Origin: Motacilla alba alba
Taxonomy: Eukaryota; Chordata; Aves; Passeriformes; Motacillidae
Assembly (NCBI RefSeq): GCF_015832195.1
Contig: NC_052033.1
Coordinates: 1,798,001-1,862,000 of the forward strand
Reading direction: 5' to 3'
DNA length: 64,000 nucleotides
Shown piece by piece: positions 27,954 to 48,565 of the stretch. The notes beneath the pieces were generated by a model. That model was not told where the DNA came from, did not search any database, and worked only from the letters and a program-made list of their open reading frames with translations. The stretch's first letter is position 1. The number at the start of each line of letters is the position of its first letter. The position numbers and the translations under genes were made by a program.

Positions 27954-28083
27954 CCCGCGGGGTGCCGGGGTGTCCCCTGGGTGTCCCGGGAGGGTTCCAG
28001 GTGCCCGAGGCCGGCCATAGCCCGCGGGGTGCCGGGGTGTCCCCTGGGTGTCCCCGGAGGGTTCCAGGTGCCCGAGGCCGGCA
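27954..28083. repeat. 67-bp tandem duplication
   Basis: A 67-bp unit starting CCCGCGGGGTGCCGGGGTGT occurs at 27954 and again at 28021. Only one or two mismatches are seen across the compared 63 bp. It continues the GGTGCC minisatellite theme on the right of the LTR-like insert. Confidence 0.85.
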
Positions 28084-28142
28084 GACGCCGCCGGCTCCCG
28101 CGGTGCCCGGTCGGGGCCGGGGCCGGGCTGCGGCGGGGCTCT

Positions 28143-28157
28143 GGTGCCACCTCGTGG
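28143..28157 (-). promoter_or_regulatory. Possible CTCF-binding site
   Basis: The minus strand reads CCACGAGGTGGCACC, which fits the CCASYAGRKGGCRSY consensus at all but one position. It lies in a CpG-rich patch between two divergent genes, a sensible place for an insulator. This is motif-level evidence only. Confidence 0.3.
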
Positions 28158-28289
28158 GCTGTCTGTCGCCTCCCGGCGGCTCTGCTCCGGCGGGGGGCAG
28201 CGGTGGCAGCGGCCCGTGGCTCCCCAGGGGTGGCAGCTCCGCTCGGAGCCCGCGGCTGCAGCCGGGCTGAGGCTCCGCGCTCAGGGCAG

Positions 28290-31200
28290 GTGAGCGCTCA
28301 CCCCCTCTGCTCTGCTCTGCAGCCCCTCCTTGGCCAATCCTCCCAGGGCTTCCCTCTCTTGCTGCTTCGCAGAGGCAGAGTCCCCGTCCTTTCCCTGCTG
28401 GGAAAAGCTGGTGCCTTCAGGAAAGGTCTTTCAGAGCCGCTCGTGTCACAGGGAATGCATCCAGACCCTCCCGCAGGGAGAGCTGGGGGTTTATCTTCAT
28501 CATCACGCAGACAAACAGCTCAGCAGGAGTCCCTGTGTCCCCATTAACATCAGGGAACAGAAATATGAGCAAGGGATGCAGCATATGGCAATCCTTCATC
28601 CTGTCTGTGTGATCCCAGAGAGCCTCTGGAGGCTGGGTGGGCAGGGGAGGAGACTGTCTGTGAAATCCCTTCCACCTCAAGCCATTCTGTGATCCTGCAG
28701 GAATCGTGATTACCCAGCCCTTCCCCCTCTGGCTGTACTGCCCTGACCAAACACTGCTGGCTCTCCTACAGAAAACTCAGAGCAGCATCACTTTGTACCC
28801 GAACAACTCGATGTGAGCATGATCCTCCTTCTCTCCCACCTCTCACCCTTTTCACTGAGACCAAGACCTCAGAACTCCCCCAATGGGCTTGGTCCAGGCT
28901 CAGCCTTGCCCTCCAGGATTTTTCTTCCCTGTGGGTGGCATCTGGTCCCCAGCCATGTCCAGGGGTCACCCTGGCTCCCAGCAGCACGTGCCAGGGTTAG
29001 GGCTGGGCACAGGACAGATCCTGTCAGCAGCAGGATGCCCCAACAATTGCCAGGCTGCTGGAATCTCCTCTTCCCAAAGCCACGCTGGCTCTAAACTGCT
29101 TGGAGGTTTGGGTCTGGAGGGTGGGGCTGCTACTGCTGAGCTCCTTCCCACCTGCCCAGCCCTCTTCTCCCGGAGAAGCTCCTGCAGCCCCCACTGACAC
29201 CCTTTCCCCAAGGACTGTGCCATGAGTGGCTGTGACCTAGTTACAAACCCCAGCTCGCAGAGAGGAGAGGAGGTTAATCAGCAGCAGTGCTGCCCTCCAG
29301 GGAGGGGACTAAAGAGGTCGTGGCACCCATCCCCTGCTTTTGGCTGAGATTGCCATGGCTGAAACCATCTGCCGGACTTGTTTGTTTTCCTTCCTCAAAG
29401 GTAGAAAAGCAGCAAGACACACCAGGCCTGCAAAGGCACAAGTTTATCTACTGCAGGTCAAAGCCAGAGTTCAAAGCCTGTTCCTCCAACCATTGCTGAG
29501 AACCCAAAAGAGCTGTGGAGTAACATCCTTTCCTCCTTTCATCCCTTCCCCAGCTCCCTGCGAGTGTCTGTGGGGAGAATCAGTCCCACCACTGATGGTG
29601 GAATGTGCCAGAGGAAAGACATATGCATGTATATTTGCATGTTATTCGTATTATAGAGATACATATATAAACACTTCAGAGCACAGAGGAGAACTAGCCC
29701 CTCCAGGGCCTGTTCAGAGCATGAGGCTGTGGGCTGGCCACCCTCCACAGGAGCCCTGTGTTGCTAGTTTGAAAGAGCAGCAGCTGGTAGGCTCCTAAAC
29801 CACAATGTCCTGCTCCAGAGGAAAGGCTGGAAGCGTGCTGGCTTCTCAGGAGCTGCTGGTGAATTAAAACCACTCCTGGCAGCTCGAGAGGGAGCACTGG
29901 GGGACAGAAGCAGCAGGTGGGCAACCTGGCAAGTGCTGAGAATAGCGAGTGTGTCCAAAGAGCCACATCCTGCTGGGAAGTTACTGCAACAACAAGCACC
30001 AGCTCGAGTGATGAAAAAGAAGGAGGTGAGGGAGAAGGAAATCAGAGCCCACAGCTGACCTTGCAGCAATGCCAAAGTGCAGAGCCCTGCTGTTAGGTCA
30101 TTGCCGGGAAAAAAGCATCACCCTCTTGGAAACGTGGGTCCCGATGGCCAAGCCAGAGGAAGGTGCTGAACAGGGATGTAAACAGCATCCAGCTTGGGAA
30201 TGATGCAATTACGTGAGGCTGAGAGAGAAACCTCTCCAAAGGCGTCACACAGGGAAGGATCCCGATGCCGTCTGAATCCCGTGATGGCAGCCCCTGCCTC
30301 AAAGCCAGGCCTGCAGACGGCACAAGCAGCTTAATCCGCTGAGCACGGGGATAATGGGGCTCGGCTGAGACGCAGCACCCCCTGAGCTGCGTGTGCACGG
30401 CTTCATTCCCAAGCCCTGGCAGAGGGGGGGCCAAGCCGTGATTCATCTGCCTCCCACATGTCACCCCTCGCAGCAAATCCTCCCCGGAGATAATTGCTGT
30501 CTTCCTGAGTGGGTACTCCAACAGAGGGACCAGCCCGGCTGCGGGGCCGCAGCGGCAGCTCGGGGCTCTTTGAAGATGCTGAGAGAGCTGCTAAATATGC
30601 AAATCTAGGCACACTGCTGTGGCTCTAATTTAATGGAGCTGTTGACCCTCTGCAGCTGTGTGGGAGCAGGAAGAGACAGACTGTGGAATGCGGCATCCCT
30701 GATTGACTATTCCAGCCACGGGCCAACCTCTGCTTTGCTGGGCTGCTTTAATGGCTGGGAGTTGCTCCAAAATGCCATTTCTGAAGAGCAAAAAGCTGAT
30801 GGGTCAAATTTCTGTTTTGATTCAATGAAAAAGCTTAAAAGAGAGAGATAAGGGCGTAGCTCCAGGTCATTTTGCCCATGGCTGAAGCTAAAGCAGGTCC
30901 AGATACCCTGGAAATGTCTCCAGTGGAGCAAAGCCAGCTCTGCCTCCTGCTCCAGGCTTCTTTCAGGGCTGCATCTGGTTCCTAATGATAATGATGATGC
31001 CAACATCGTGCTCCTTCCTGGGATAATCTCCCTTTTATTACACGTGTCTTGATGGGGACAAATATTGCTGGTTCTGCCTGTCCAGTTTCTTATGTAACAG
31101 CTCCCAGGGACAGAGGGCTGCATGGGGGAGAGATGCCTGGTTTTTGGAATTAGCTCCTTGGGCAAGAAACCTTAGATCTGATTCCTCATCCTACAAGGAG

Positions 31201-32999
31201 TCAGCTGAGAAACTCCCCCCTGCTCAAGCCCAAGCAATGACCAAGCCTGGCACAACCAGCAGCCTCCCCATCCTTCTCCAGATAAAGCTCACCCACTCTG
31301 GGCAGGGCTCCTCATGCTGTTGGAGAGGTCAGGATCAGAACAGGACAGTGCTCCCTTTCCTGGCTGAGCCCCCTGCTCTCCCTGCCCAGCCTGCAGAGCA
31401 GAGCAATCAGCTAAATGCTTTATCCCTCTGCAGCCAGTCACGCCAGGGAAAAAAAAATAAAGAAAGAAGCCTGAAGTGATCCCTTTGCTGGCCTGACACC
31501 TTAAAGCCTCTCACCTCTCCCTGTCTTTCATCGGAGTTCTAAACTCCTTAGGATGTCATCACGTGCTCCATAAATAACAAATATATATAAGCAGGGGCTG
31601 TGGAGGATGCAGCAGACAGAGGAGGGGAGGCAAAACCCCGGATCCTCCTCTCCTGCCAGCGCTGAGACAGCACCAGGTGGGCAGGGAGCGGCTCAGCGCC
31701 CCGGCTGGTAAGCACCCACATTCCTGCCACATTCCCAGGGACACTGACAGCTCCGGGACAGCTCCTGGTCCCCTGGCCACTGCGGCTTGCTCCTGCATCC
31801 CAGGACAGGGGGGGGAATTTCTCTAGAGGGGTGGGAGGCTGGTGTACACAGCTTGGCTTGCTGAGAAGTGGTTTAGGCACAGGGAAGGGTGGGACTCTCA
31901 TCCCAGCTCCTGTCTCACCCCTACACTTCCAACACATGATTCCAATATCCAGCTGCCGGGGCTCTTGTCACTGAAACCCTTCCTGCTCTCTGAGCTCTTC
32001 CACACAGAGTATTTGATTTTAAGACTGGGTGAATAACTCTGTACTGTCAACTAATTAAAAAAATCCAGCTCCAAACCCAGGCAGACAATTCATAACTTAG
32101 TAGAAGATATTGCCAGGGGGGTTCTGTGCACCTGCCTGTTTATTTATCTGTGAGCATCTCTCTGTGCCATGAGGATGCTCTGATTTCTGGTGCACAAACA
32201 CAAGTGATGGTAGGAAAAATTTACAGAGCAAGCTCTTGGTTCAGTGCTACGACACACAGACATGGTGGGCTCATCTCAGGCAGGCCTGGCAAGGAGTCAC
32301 AGCACAAAATTCAGCCTGGGGTATAAGTGACTTGAACAAATACAGAAGGCTTTGCTGGAGCATCAGAGGACAGATGAGCTATGGAGAGAGAATTTTCCTC
32401 ATTGCTGTTTCTCACTTACTCGGAGACCTGGGCAGAGCTTCCTCCATTTCTGCAGGTTTGATGCTTCCCGTGGTACCCCCATGGCTGTGCAGGGCTTGTG
32501 GTTTCTCCAGGGTTAGGGAGCACTGTTGGTTCCTCTATGCTCTGCAGGTTCTATGTATCCCCCCTCCCCAGAAGACCTTTGACTCTTCAGGGAGCTGAGA
32601 AGCAAAGCAAGAAGTTCATTTCCAGAAAAGAAACATAAATATATCCGCCCTTCAGCTGTATAACCTGGGTTGGCAAGAATAACGTGCTGGAGGGGAAAAA
32701 TGCAAGGAAAACAAGCAAGGAGCAACCTTTTCCCTTCCCTGACTACTGCTCCAGGGTGTTGCTGATTGGGGTCTCAGGCAATTCCTAAAAATAGCTGGAG
32801 GGACCTCTTGCCCTTTCCCAGTTTTCTCTGATGGGATTGGAGCAGCCACTTAAACAGAAGGTTTTGAACCTCCAGCTCCATGGATGTCCCTGTAGAGACT
32901 TCCTGGGACTCAGTAGTTTCCAGCCTCCATATGCTCTGGGATAAAGACTTGCTCTTGGACAGCGAGCACTGAATGGTGGCTGTGGGAGAGCAAACACCC
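28290..32999. other. Intergenic sequence upstream of AANAT, no gene seen
   Basis: Apart from a CR1 tail at 28.6-28.7 kb I recognise nothing coding. An AT-rich patch with TATATAAA-type words lies near 29620-29665. Several CACGTG E-boxes occur (for example 28984-28989). Open frames are short and low-complexity. Confidence 0.55.
28600..28700 (+). mobile_element. CR1 LINE 3'-end fragment (degenerate)
   Basis: The words AAATCCCTTCCACCTCAAGCC then ATTCTGTGATCCTG resemble the 3' tail of CR1 (TCCCTTCCAACC...CCATTCTGTGATTCTG). Only the extreme 3' end is recognisable. Confidence 0.55.
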
Positions 33000-33110
33000 C
33001 TGAGGAACCTGGGCTGGTGGGAGGTGTCCCTTCTCCCTGCAGAGGGGTGAACTGCGTGACCTTTAACAGTCCTTTCCAGCCCAAACCATTCTACGATTCC
33101 ACAATCCAGC
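33000..33110 (+). mobile_element. CR1 LINE 3'-end fragment
   Basis: The run AACCTGGGCTGGTGGGAGGT, then GTGACCTTTAACAGTCC, TTTCCAGCCCAAACCATTCT and ACGATTCC follows the characteristic 3' region of avian CR1 in order, in plus orientation. The 5' truncation is typical of CR1. No reverse-transcriptase coding sequence is left. Confidence 0.8.
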
Positions 33111-36938
<3,828 letters not shown>

Positions 36939-37622
36939 GGCCCCGCTGCCCTGCCCTGCCTGGGGGGACGAGAGGCTGCAAGCCCTCTCCATCCCCACGG
37001 CTGTGATCCATCATCCCCGGCTGGCCCTGGCTCCAGCTGCTCCCTCCGCCACATCTGCCTTCCAGCCACACCAGCCTGGCCCCATCCCATCCCTGCAGGG
37101 CTGGGCACGGGAGTTCCTGCCAATCCTGCTGGAAGCATCAGCACCCTGGGCTCTGCTTTAGCCAGGGCTGCCCTGGCTGCAGGGCCACGAGCCCCCTGGG
37201 ATAGAAAGGCTTTGCCCTGGGAATGGCTGGGGGCTCTGCTGCTCTGAGGACACTTCCACCCACCACGGCTTGCTGAGACACCCAGCAGAGCCCCTGCAAA
37301 CGCGTGCTCCAGCGTGGCACCTCTCCCACCATCACCACCACCACGAGTGGAGCACACCGTGGCCGAGCCCTTCCTGAGCAGACCCAGGCCAGGCAGGGGC
37401 CGTGGCAGCCACCCCCCTGCCCACAGACACGCTTCCAGCCCCCTCGGAGCACATTCCCAGCCCACAGCCAGCCCGAGCTGCACATTGCAGAGCTTCCCCA
37501 GGGAACCAGCCCAAACCATTTGGTCCTCCCTGTCCCAGACCCACAACCAGCCCAGGACAAGCCTTTTGCAAACAACTCAGGTTGTTGGAAAGCAGCAAAT
37601 AAAGATGTGGTGGTGATTTTCT
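36939..37622 (+). other. AANAT: AANAT 3' UTR
   Basis: Runs from the stop codon to just past a canonical AATAAA. It is GC-rich with no conserved frame. The end coordinate is approximate, set by the poly(A) signal. Confidence 0.75.
37598..37603 (+). terminator. AANAT: AANAT polyadenylation signal (AATAAA)
   Basis: AATAAA followed by GATGTGGTGGTG and TGTGTGTTCC, a GT-rich downstream element. It lies 660 bp after the stop codon and is the first such hexamer on this strand. Confidence 0.8.
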
Positions 37623-37679
37623 ACACAGCCCATGTGTGTTCCTGCCCTGCTTTGATCATGACCTCACCTCAGTGGCTGG

Positions 37680-37931
37680 AGGGAGGGCACCAGCTGGTAT
37701 GAGGGGAGCAATCCAGGACCCCTTGGGGCACCTCAGCCTCAGGGGAGAAGGGGCAAATCCACCCTCAGGTCATTCAGTGAAGGGTGGGATAAAGGCAGGG
37801 GTGACTCTGCCCTCAGGCAGGATCAGGAGGTTCCATGGATCCAAGTGTTTGGCTTCTCCTTCTGCTTGAGACCCTCCAAACCCTATCTCCTCCCAGGGAA
37901 GGGTTTGAGTGGCCCCTCAGGGCACCAGCCC
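37680..37931 (+). repeat. Direct repeat copy B, between AANAT and RHBDF2
   Basis: The second copy of the intron 2 segment, about 98% identical outside one indel. The extra 26 bp (from about 37744) is flanked by repeated CCTCAGG, so copy A may have lost it by slippage. It lies in the roughly 420-bp gap between two convergent polyadenylation sites. Confidence 0.93.
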
Positions 37932-38039
37932 AGCTTGTCCTCCCTCCCTGCCACACCAGCCTACACCAGAACAAGCAGAGCCCCCTAAAAGTGCTGCATC
38001 CCCATGCCCAAGAAGGGAGAAGAGACCTTGTGCATCTCA

Positions 38040-39478
38040 TTAAATACAGGTAGAAATTTATTAAGGATGGGGGGGAACCCACAGCTTTTTAAAAAAGTAT
38101 CAAAAAGAGACAAATGAGGTGAAGTGTCTGTCTTTGGCTGGAGCAGCAACTGGAGGGACAGAGTGGGGCTGAAAACCGGCCCAGGGTGGAGGGAGGGATG
38201 CAGGGACGGAGGCAGATGCTCCTGGGCTCACTCAGCAAGTGGCTGTGGAGAGGGAGCCAGGCTCTCAGCCCTTGAATATTCATCCCAGGACATCCTAACT
38301 GGGGCATTCCCACCCGCCCCCATTTAAAAGCACTGAGGCTTCCAGCACCAAAGCAACACATCTCAGGGGGGAGAGAGCCTGGCACCAGCCTGGGTCCAAA
38401 CCAGCCCACAGGGGTCACCTGGACCCCAGGAAGGACCTGCCTTCGTGCCATGGCTGGTGGCAAGGAGGAGGAGGAGATGCTGCGGAGGGCAGCCCAGGGC
38501 TGGGGGCAGGTGGGACTGTGCAGCCTTGGGCAGGGAAGAGGGAAGGTGACTGCCCCATCCTGCACTTCTACACCTGAGCAGCACCACTGGAGGAAGGAAG
38601 GGCTGCCTGGGTTTCCATGTTTTGAAAAAGGGAAAAGGGAAACAGCAGGGACTCAAGACAGAAGGTGGGAGTGCCAACAGCTTCCTGAGAGGTCTGTGGG
38701 CTCCAGGAGCAGCCACACGAGCCCCCCAGGGGGTTTTTCTCCATGTCTGCCTCCCACCATGGCACTACAAACAGGGTCCTTGCCACTCCTCCCCTTCCAA
38801 AAGGAGAATTTCACTGAAATAAGGGAAGGAAAAGCCCCCTGTCCCAAGTCCTGCCTCTCCATCCAGTGACGAGCCAGGCAGGAAGACACAAGCCTCCTTG
38901 GGCACCTCAGGGGGAACAGGACTGAAAAATATCTTTGAAGCTCAGCCCTGAACATCTTGGAGCCACGACAGAGACTCCAGAGAGCCCAAAAGGGGGAAAC
39001 CCTGGGCCTAAAGAGCTGTGGATAAAAAAAGTGCCCCTGCAAAAAGGGGGTTGTGTTCACAGTATGAGCTGCAGTGCTGCAGGGCACCGAGGTGGGACAG
39101 GGCCCCAGGCAGGCAGGGACACAGGCTGGAGACTTCAGCAACTTCACCCCAGGACTGGGAGTCCAGCCTGGCCATGGATAAACCAAATCCTGCTTCCCTC
39201 AGCCCTTTCCCCACACAGGCAGCAGCCAGAGTCAGTCCCCAAGCCCGTTACGGCTTTCCAGCATCAGGAGGGAGCCCCAAAGGGGTTCAAGGCAGGGCTG
39301 CCTCAGCCCTGCACCCCCAGCGTTGAGCAAGGGGTACCCCAAACCCACCCTCCCTGAGGATGGAGCCATGCCCAGCATCTGCCCCATCCTGAAGCAGCCA
39401 CCACCTTGTCCCACAGGCTGGGGAGGACCCACCCCGTGGAAAACACCGCCCGTCCCAGCCCCGTCCCCGCCAGCAGGG
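38040..39478 (-). other. RHBDF2: RHBDF2 3' UTR
   Basis: Runs from the RHBDF2 stop codon to the minus-strand poly(A) signal at 38057-38062. About 1.4 kb, similar in size to mammals. Nothing else coding is seen. The exact cleavage point is unknown. Confidence 0.7.
38057..38062 (-). terminator. RHBDF2: RHBDF2 polyadenylation signal (AATAAA)
   Basis: The minus strand reads TTAATAAATTTC. It is a canonical hexamer downstream of the RHBDF2 stop, facing the AANAT signal 450 bp away. Confidence 0.7.
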
Positions 39479-46840
<7,362 letters not shown>

Positions 46841-46864
46841 CTCGGGCCGGCGGTGGTCGGCAGG

Positions 46865-48457
46865 CTGGCAGAGTGCAGGGAGTCAGCCACAGGGGGAGAA
46901 GTATTCCCCCAGGAGCTTGTGGGTGAGTACAGGCTGGGTCCTAGTAAGAGATGGGGCCTCATCGGTGGGATGTCACCAGACTGAGCACCCTTGGTGTCCT
47001 TGGCTGTGGTGGTGAGACCTGGCCACCATGAACCCAGCTGCTGCATCCCCAAAACCCCCATTCCTTCCCTGAGATTGGGTGGACAGGAAGGCTTCCATTA
47101 ACCACTCACTCCCAGGTCCCCCGGGGGTCACCAACACCATCCCTTCACCTGCAGGGAGTAGGGCAGGGATGGCAACAGTAACCAGGTCAGAGCATCCCCA
47201 TCATCCCAGCACATGCCTGTGGGACATCCAGGCTTCACACCCTGCCTGGATGAGCCTGACCATGTGCCTCAGAAATATGGGGGATCCCAGCAAGCCCTGG
47301 CCAGGCCCATGGCACACAGCTGCAGCACATGGGAACACCAGCCCTCCCAGTTTGGCAAGGGAGCCAAGGGGGGACAGCAGGGCATGTCTGCAAGGAGCTC
47401 CTCTTGCCTGGGCAGCGGGGGAAGGGAGGGGATGCACAAGGCCTGAAAACACCTGATCCACTTCCCCACATGCACTACAGCTCCCACGTGGACCTGTCAC
47501 GTGTTGGGGTGCCCCATGAAGGGGAGATGCAGGACGTTCCCCTCTGGCACGTGCATGCACACACCAGGCTGGGAGATTGAATCCTTCCTGGCACCATGTG
47601 CAAGGAGAGGGAGGCTTAACAGCCAAGACGTGGTTAATTCCCCAAGAAATCCCCTCCCAAGGGTCCCTGCAGCCAGCTCTACCAGGCAGGGCTTGCTTTG
47701 CAGGAAAAGCAATTCCATCAGAGTGCAAGAGAACAAGTCCCAGATCCTACTAAGGACTACGAGGGCAATCTAAAGGGAGGCACAGCCCTCTCTGACCTCT
47801 TCTGCTTCACCATGTGCCAGTGCCCAGGGGACTCACACTGGTCTCACAAACATCTCTTGTCCCCTAGGACAGCCATGGTCATGGGAATGGTGTCATTGCC
47901 ATGTTTGCACAGTGCCACTAGCTGCAAAATGCCAGCTTGATCCACAGGCCTGGTTCCTCTCCCTGCCCAAGATCCCAACGACCAAACTCCTGCAGCTCTG
48001 CCCTCCTTAGCCAACATCACTTGAGCAATCAGATGAGTGACTGAGATCCCACCAGCCCCTTCTGCAACAGGATCCCATTGGCAGCCCATTCCCACAGCAA
48101 GAGTCAGGGACAGGGACACTTTTGCAGCTCCCTTGGCACCTGGAGTCCTGAACACAACCCTCCCCTTAGACCACACTGGAAGCAAAGCCTGGCTTAAGCA
48201 GCGTGGGGTGCCCAAGGGATCAGCTTCATGGGGATGCAGGAGTCCAGAACCAGCTCCCCAGGGAGGGGAAAGCCTGGAGGGGCAGCACTAGCAGGAATTG
48301 CTGCCCTCCACCAGCTCCTGGGCCATGAGATAGTTTTCTGCTCCTGCACTAAAACAGGGGCTGGGCTCCCTCTCCAGCACCAAAGCTGGGAACAATCAAG
48401 TCCCAAATTTCCCCTGGGGGTCTCAGCCAGTGCTGGTCCCCACGAGGGTCTCCTCAC
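46865..48457 (-). other. RHBDF2: RHBDF2 intron between candidate exon 2 and start-codon exon
   Basis: No other exon with paired splice sites and conserved frame is seen, and no repeat family is recognised. E-box-like CACGTG words occur near 47485 and 47498. Confidence 0.5.
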
Positions 48458-48565
48458 CTCATAAGAGTGACAGGGATCCTGTGCAGTGATGGCAAACACC
48501 CACGGCAGCCTTCCTCTGCCTCCGTCCTTCACGCGCGGGAGCCCCGGGACACGGCCCAATTCCTC
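48458..48565 (-). other. RHBDF2: Candidate RHBDF2 non-coding (or N-terminal extension) exon 2
   Basis: A 108-nt segment bounded by a strong acceptor (CTCCCCGCAG) and a strong donor (GAG|GTGAGG) on the minus strand. It is locally CpG-enriched and open for 36 codons in phase 0. Splicing to the next acceptor at 46864 keeps one frame straight into the RHBDF2 ATG, with no stop. Human RHBDF2 has two 5' exons before the start-codon exon, and this fits the second. No in-frame ATG lies inside it, so it is most simply 5' UTR. I do not recognise the peptide. Confidence 0.4.

Larger units (their letters stand above)
27900..28289 (+). promoter_or_regulatory. CpG-rich patch with a plus-strand splice donor
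   Basis: This is a second CpG-dense zone, separate from the UBE2O promoter and 7 kb upstream of AANAT. Within it a tract near GGGCAG|GTGAGC gives a strong donor (exon end 28289, GT at 28290-28291) on the plus strand. It could be a distal 5' exon of AANAT, which in mammals has upstream alternative first exons, or a lncRNA promoter. No conserved coding frame is present; the 240-residue open frame here begins without support and has low-complexity composition. Confidence 0.35.

Noticed and set aside
27825..28547. 240-residue plus-strand open frame over the LTR edge and CpG patch
   Set aside because: It starts inside an LTR-like element and reads through a 67-bp tandem duplication and a likely splice donor. 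No homology seen.
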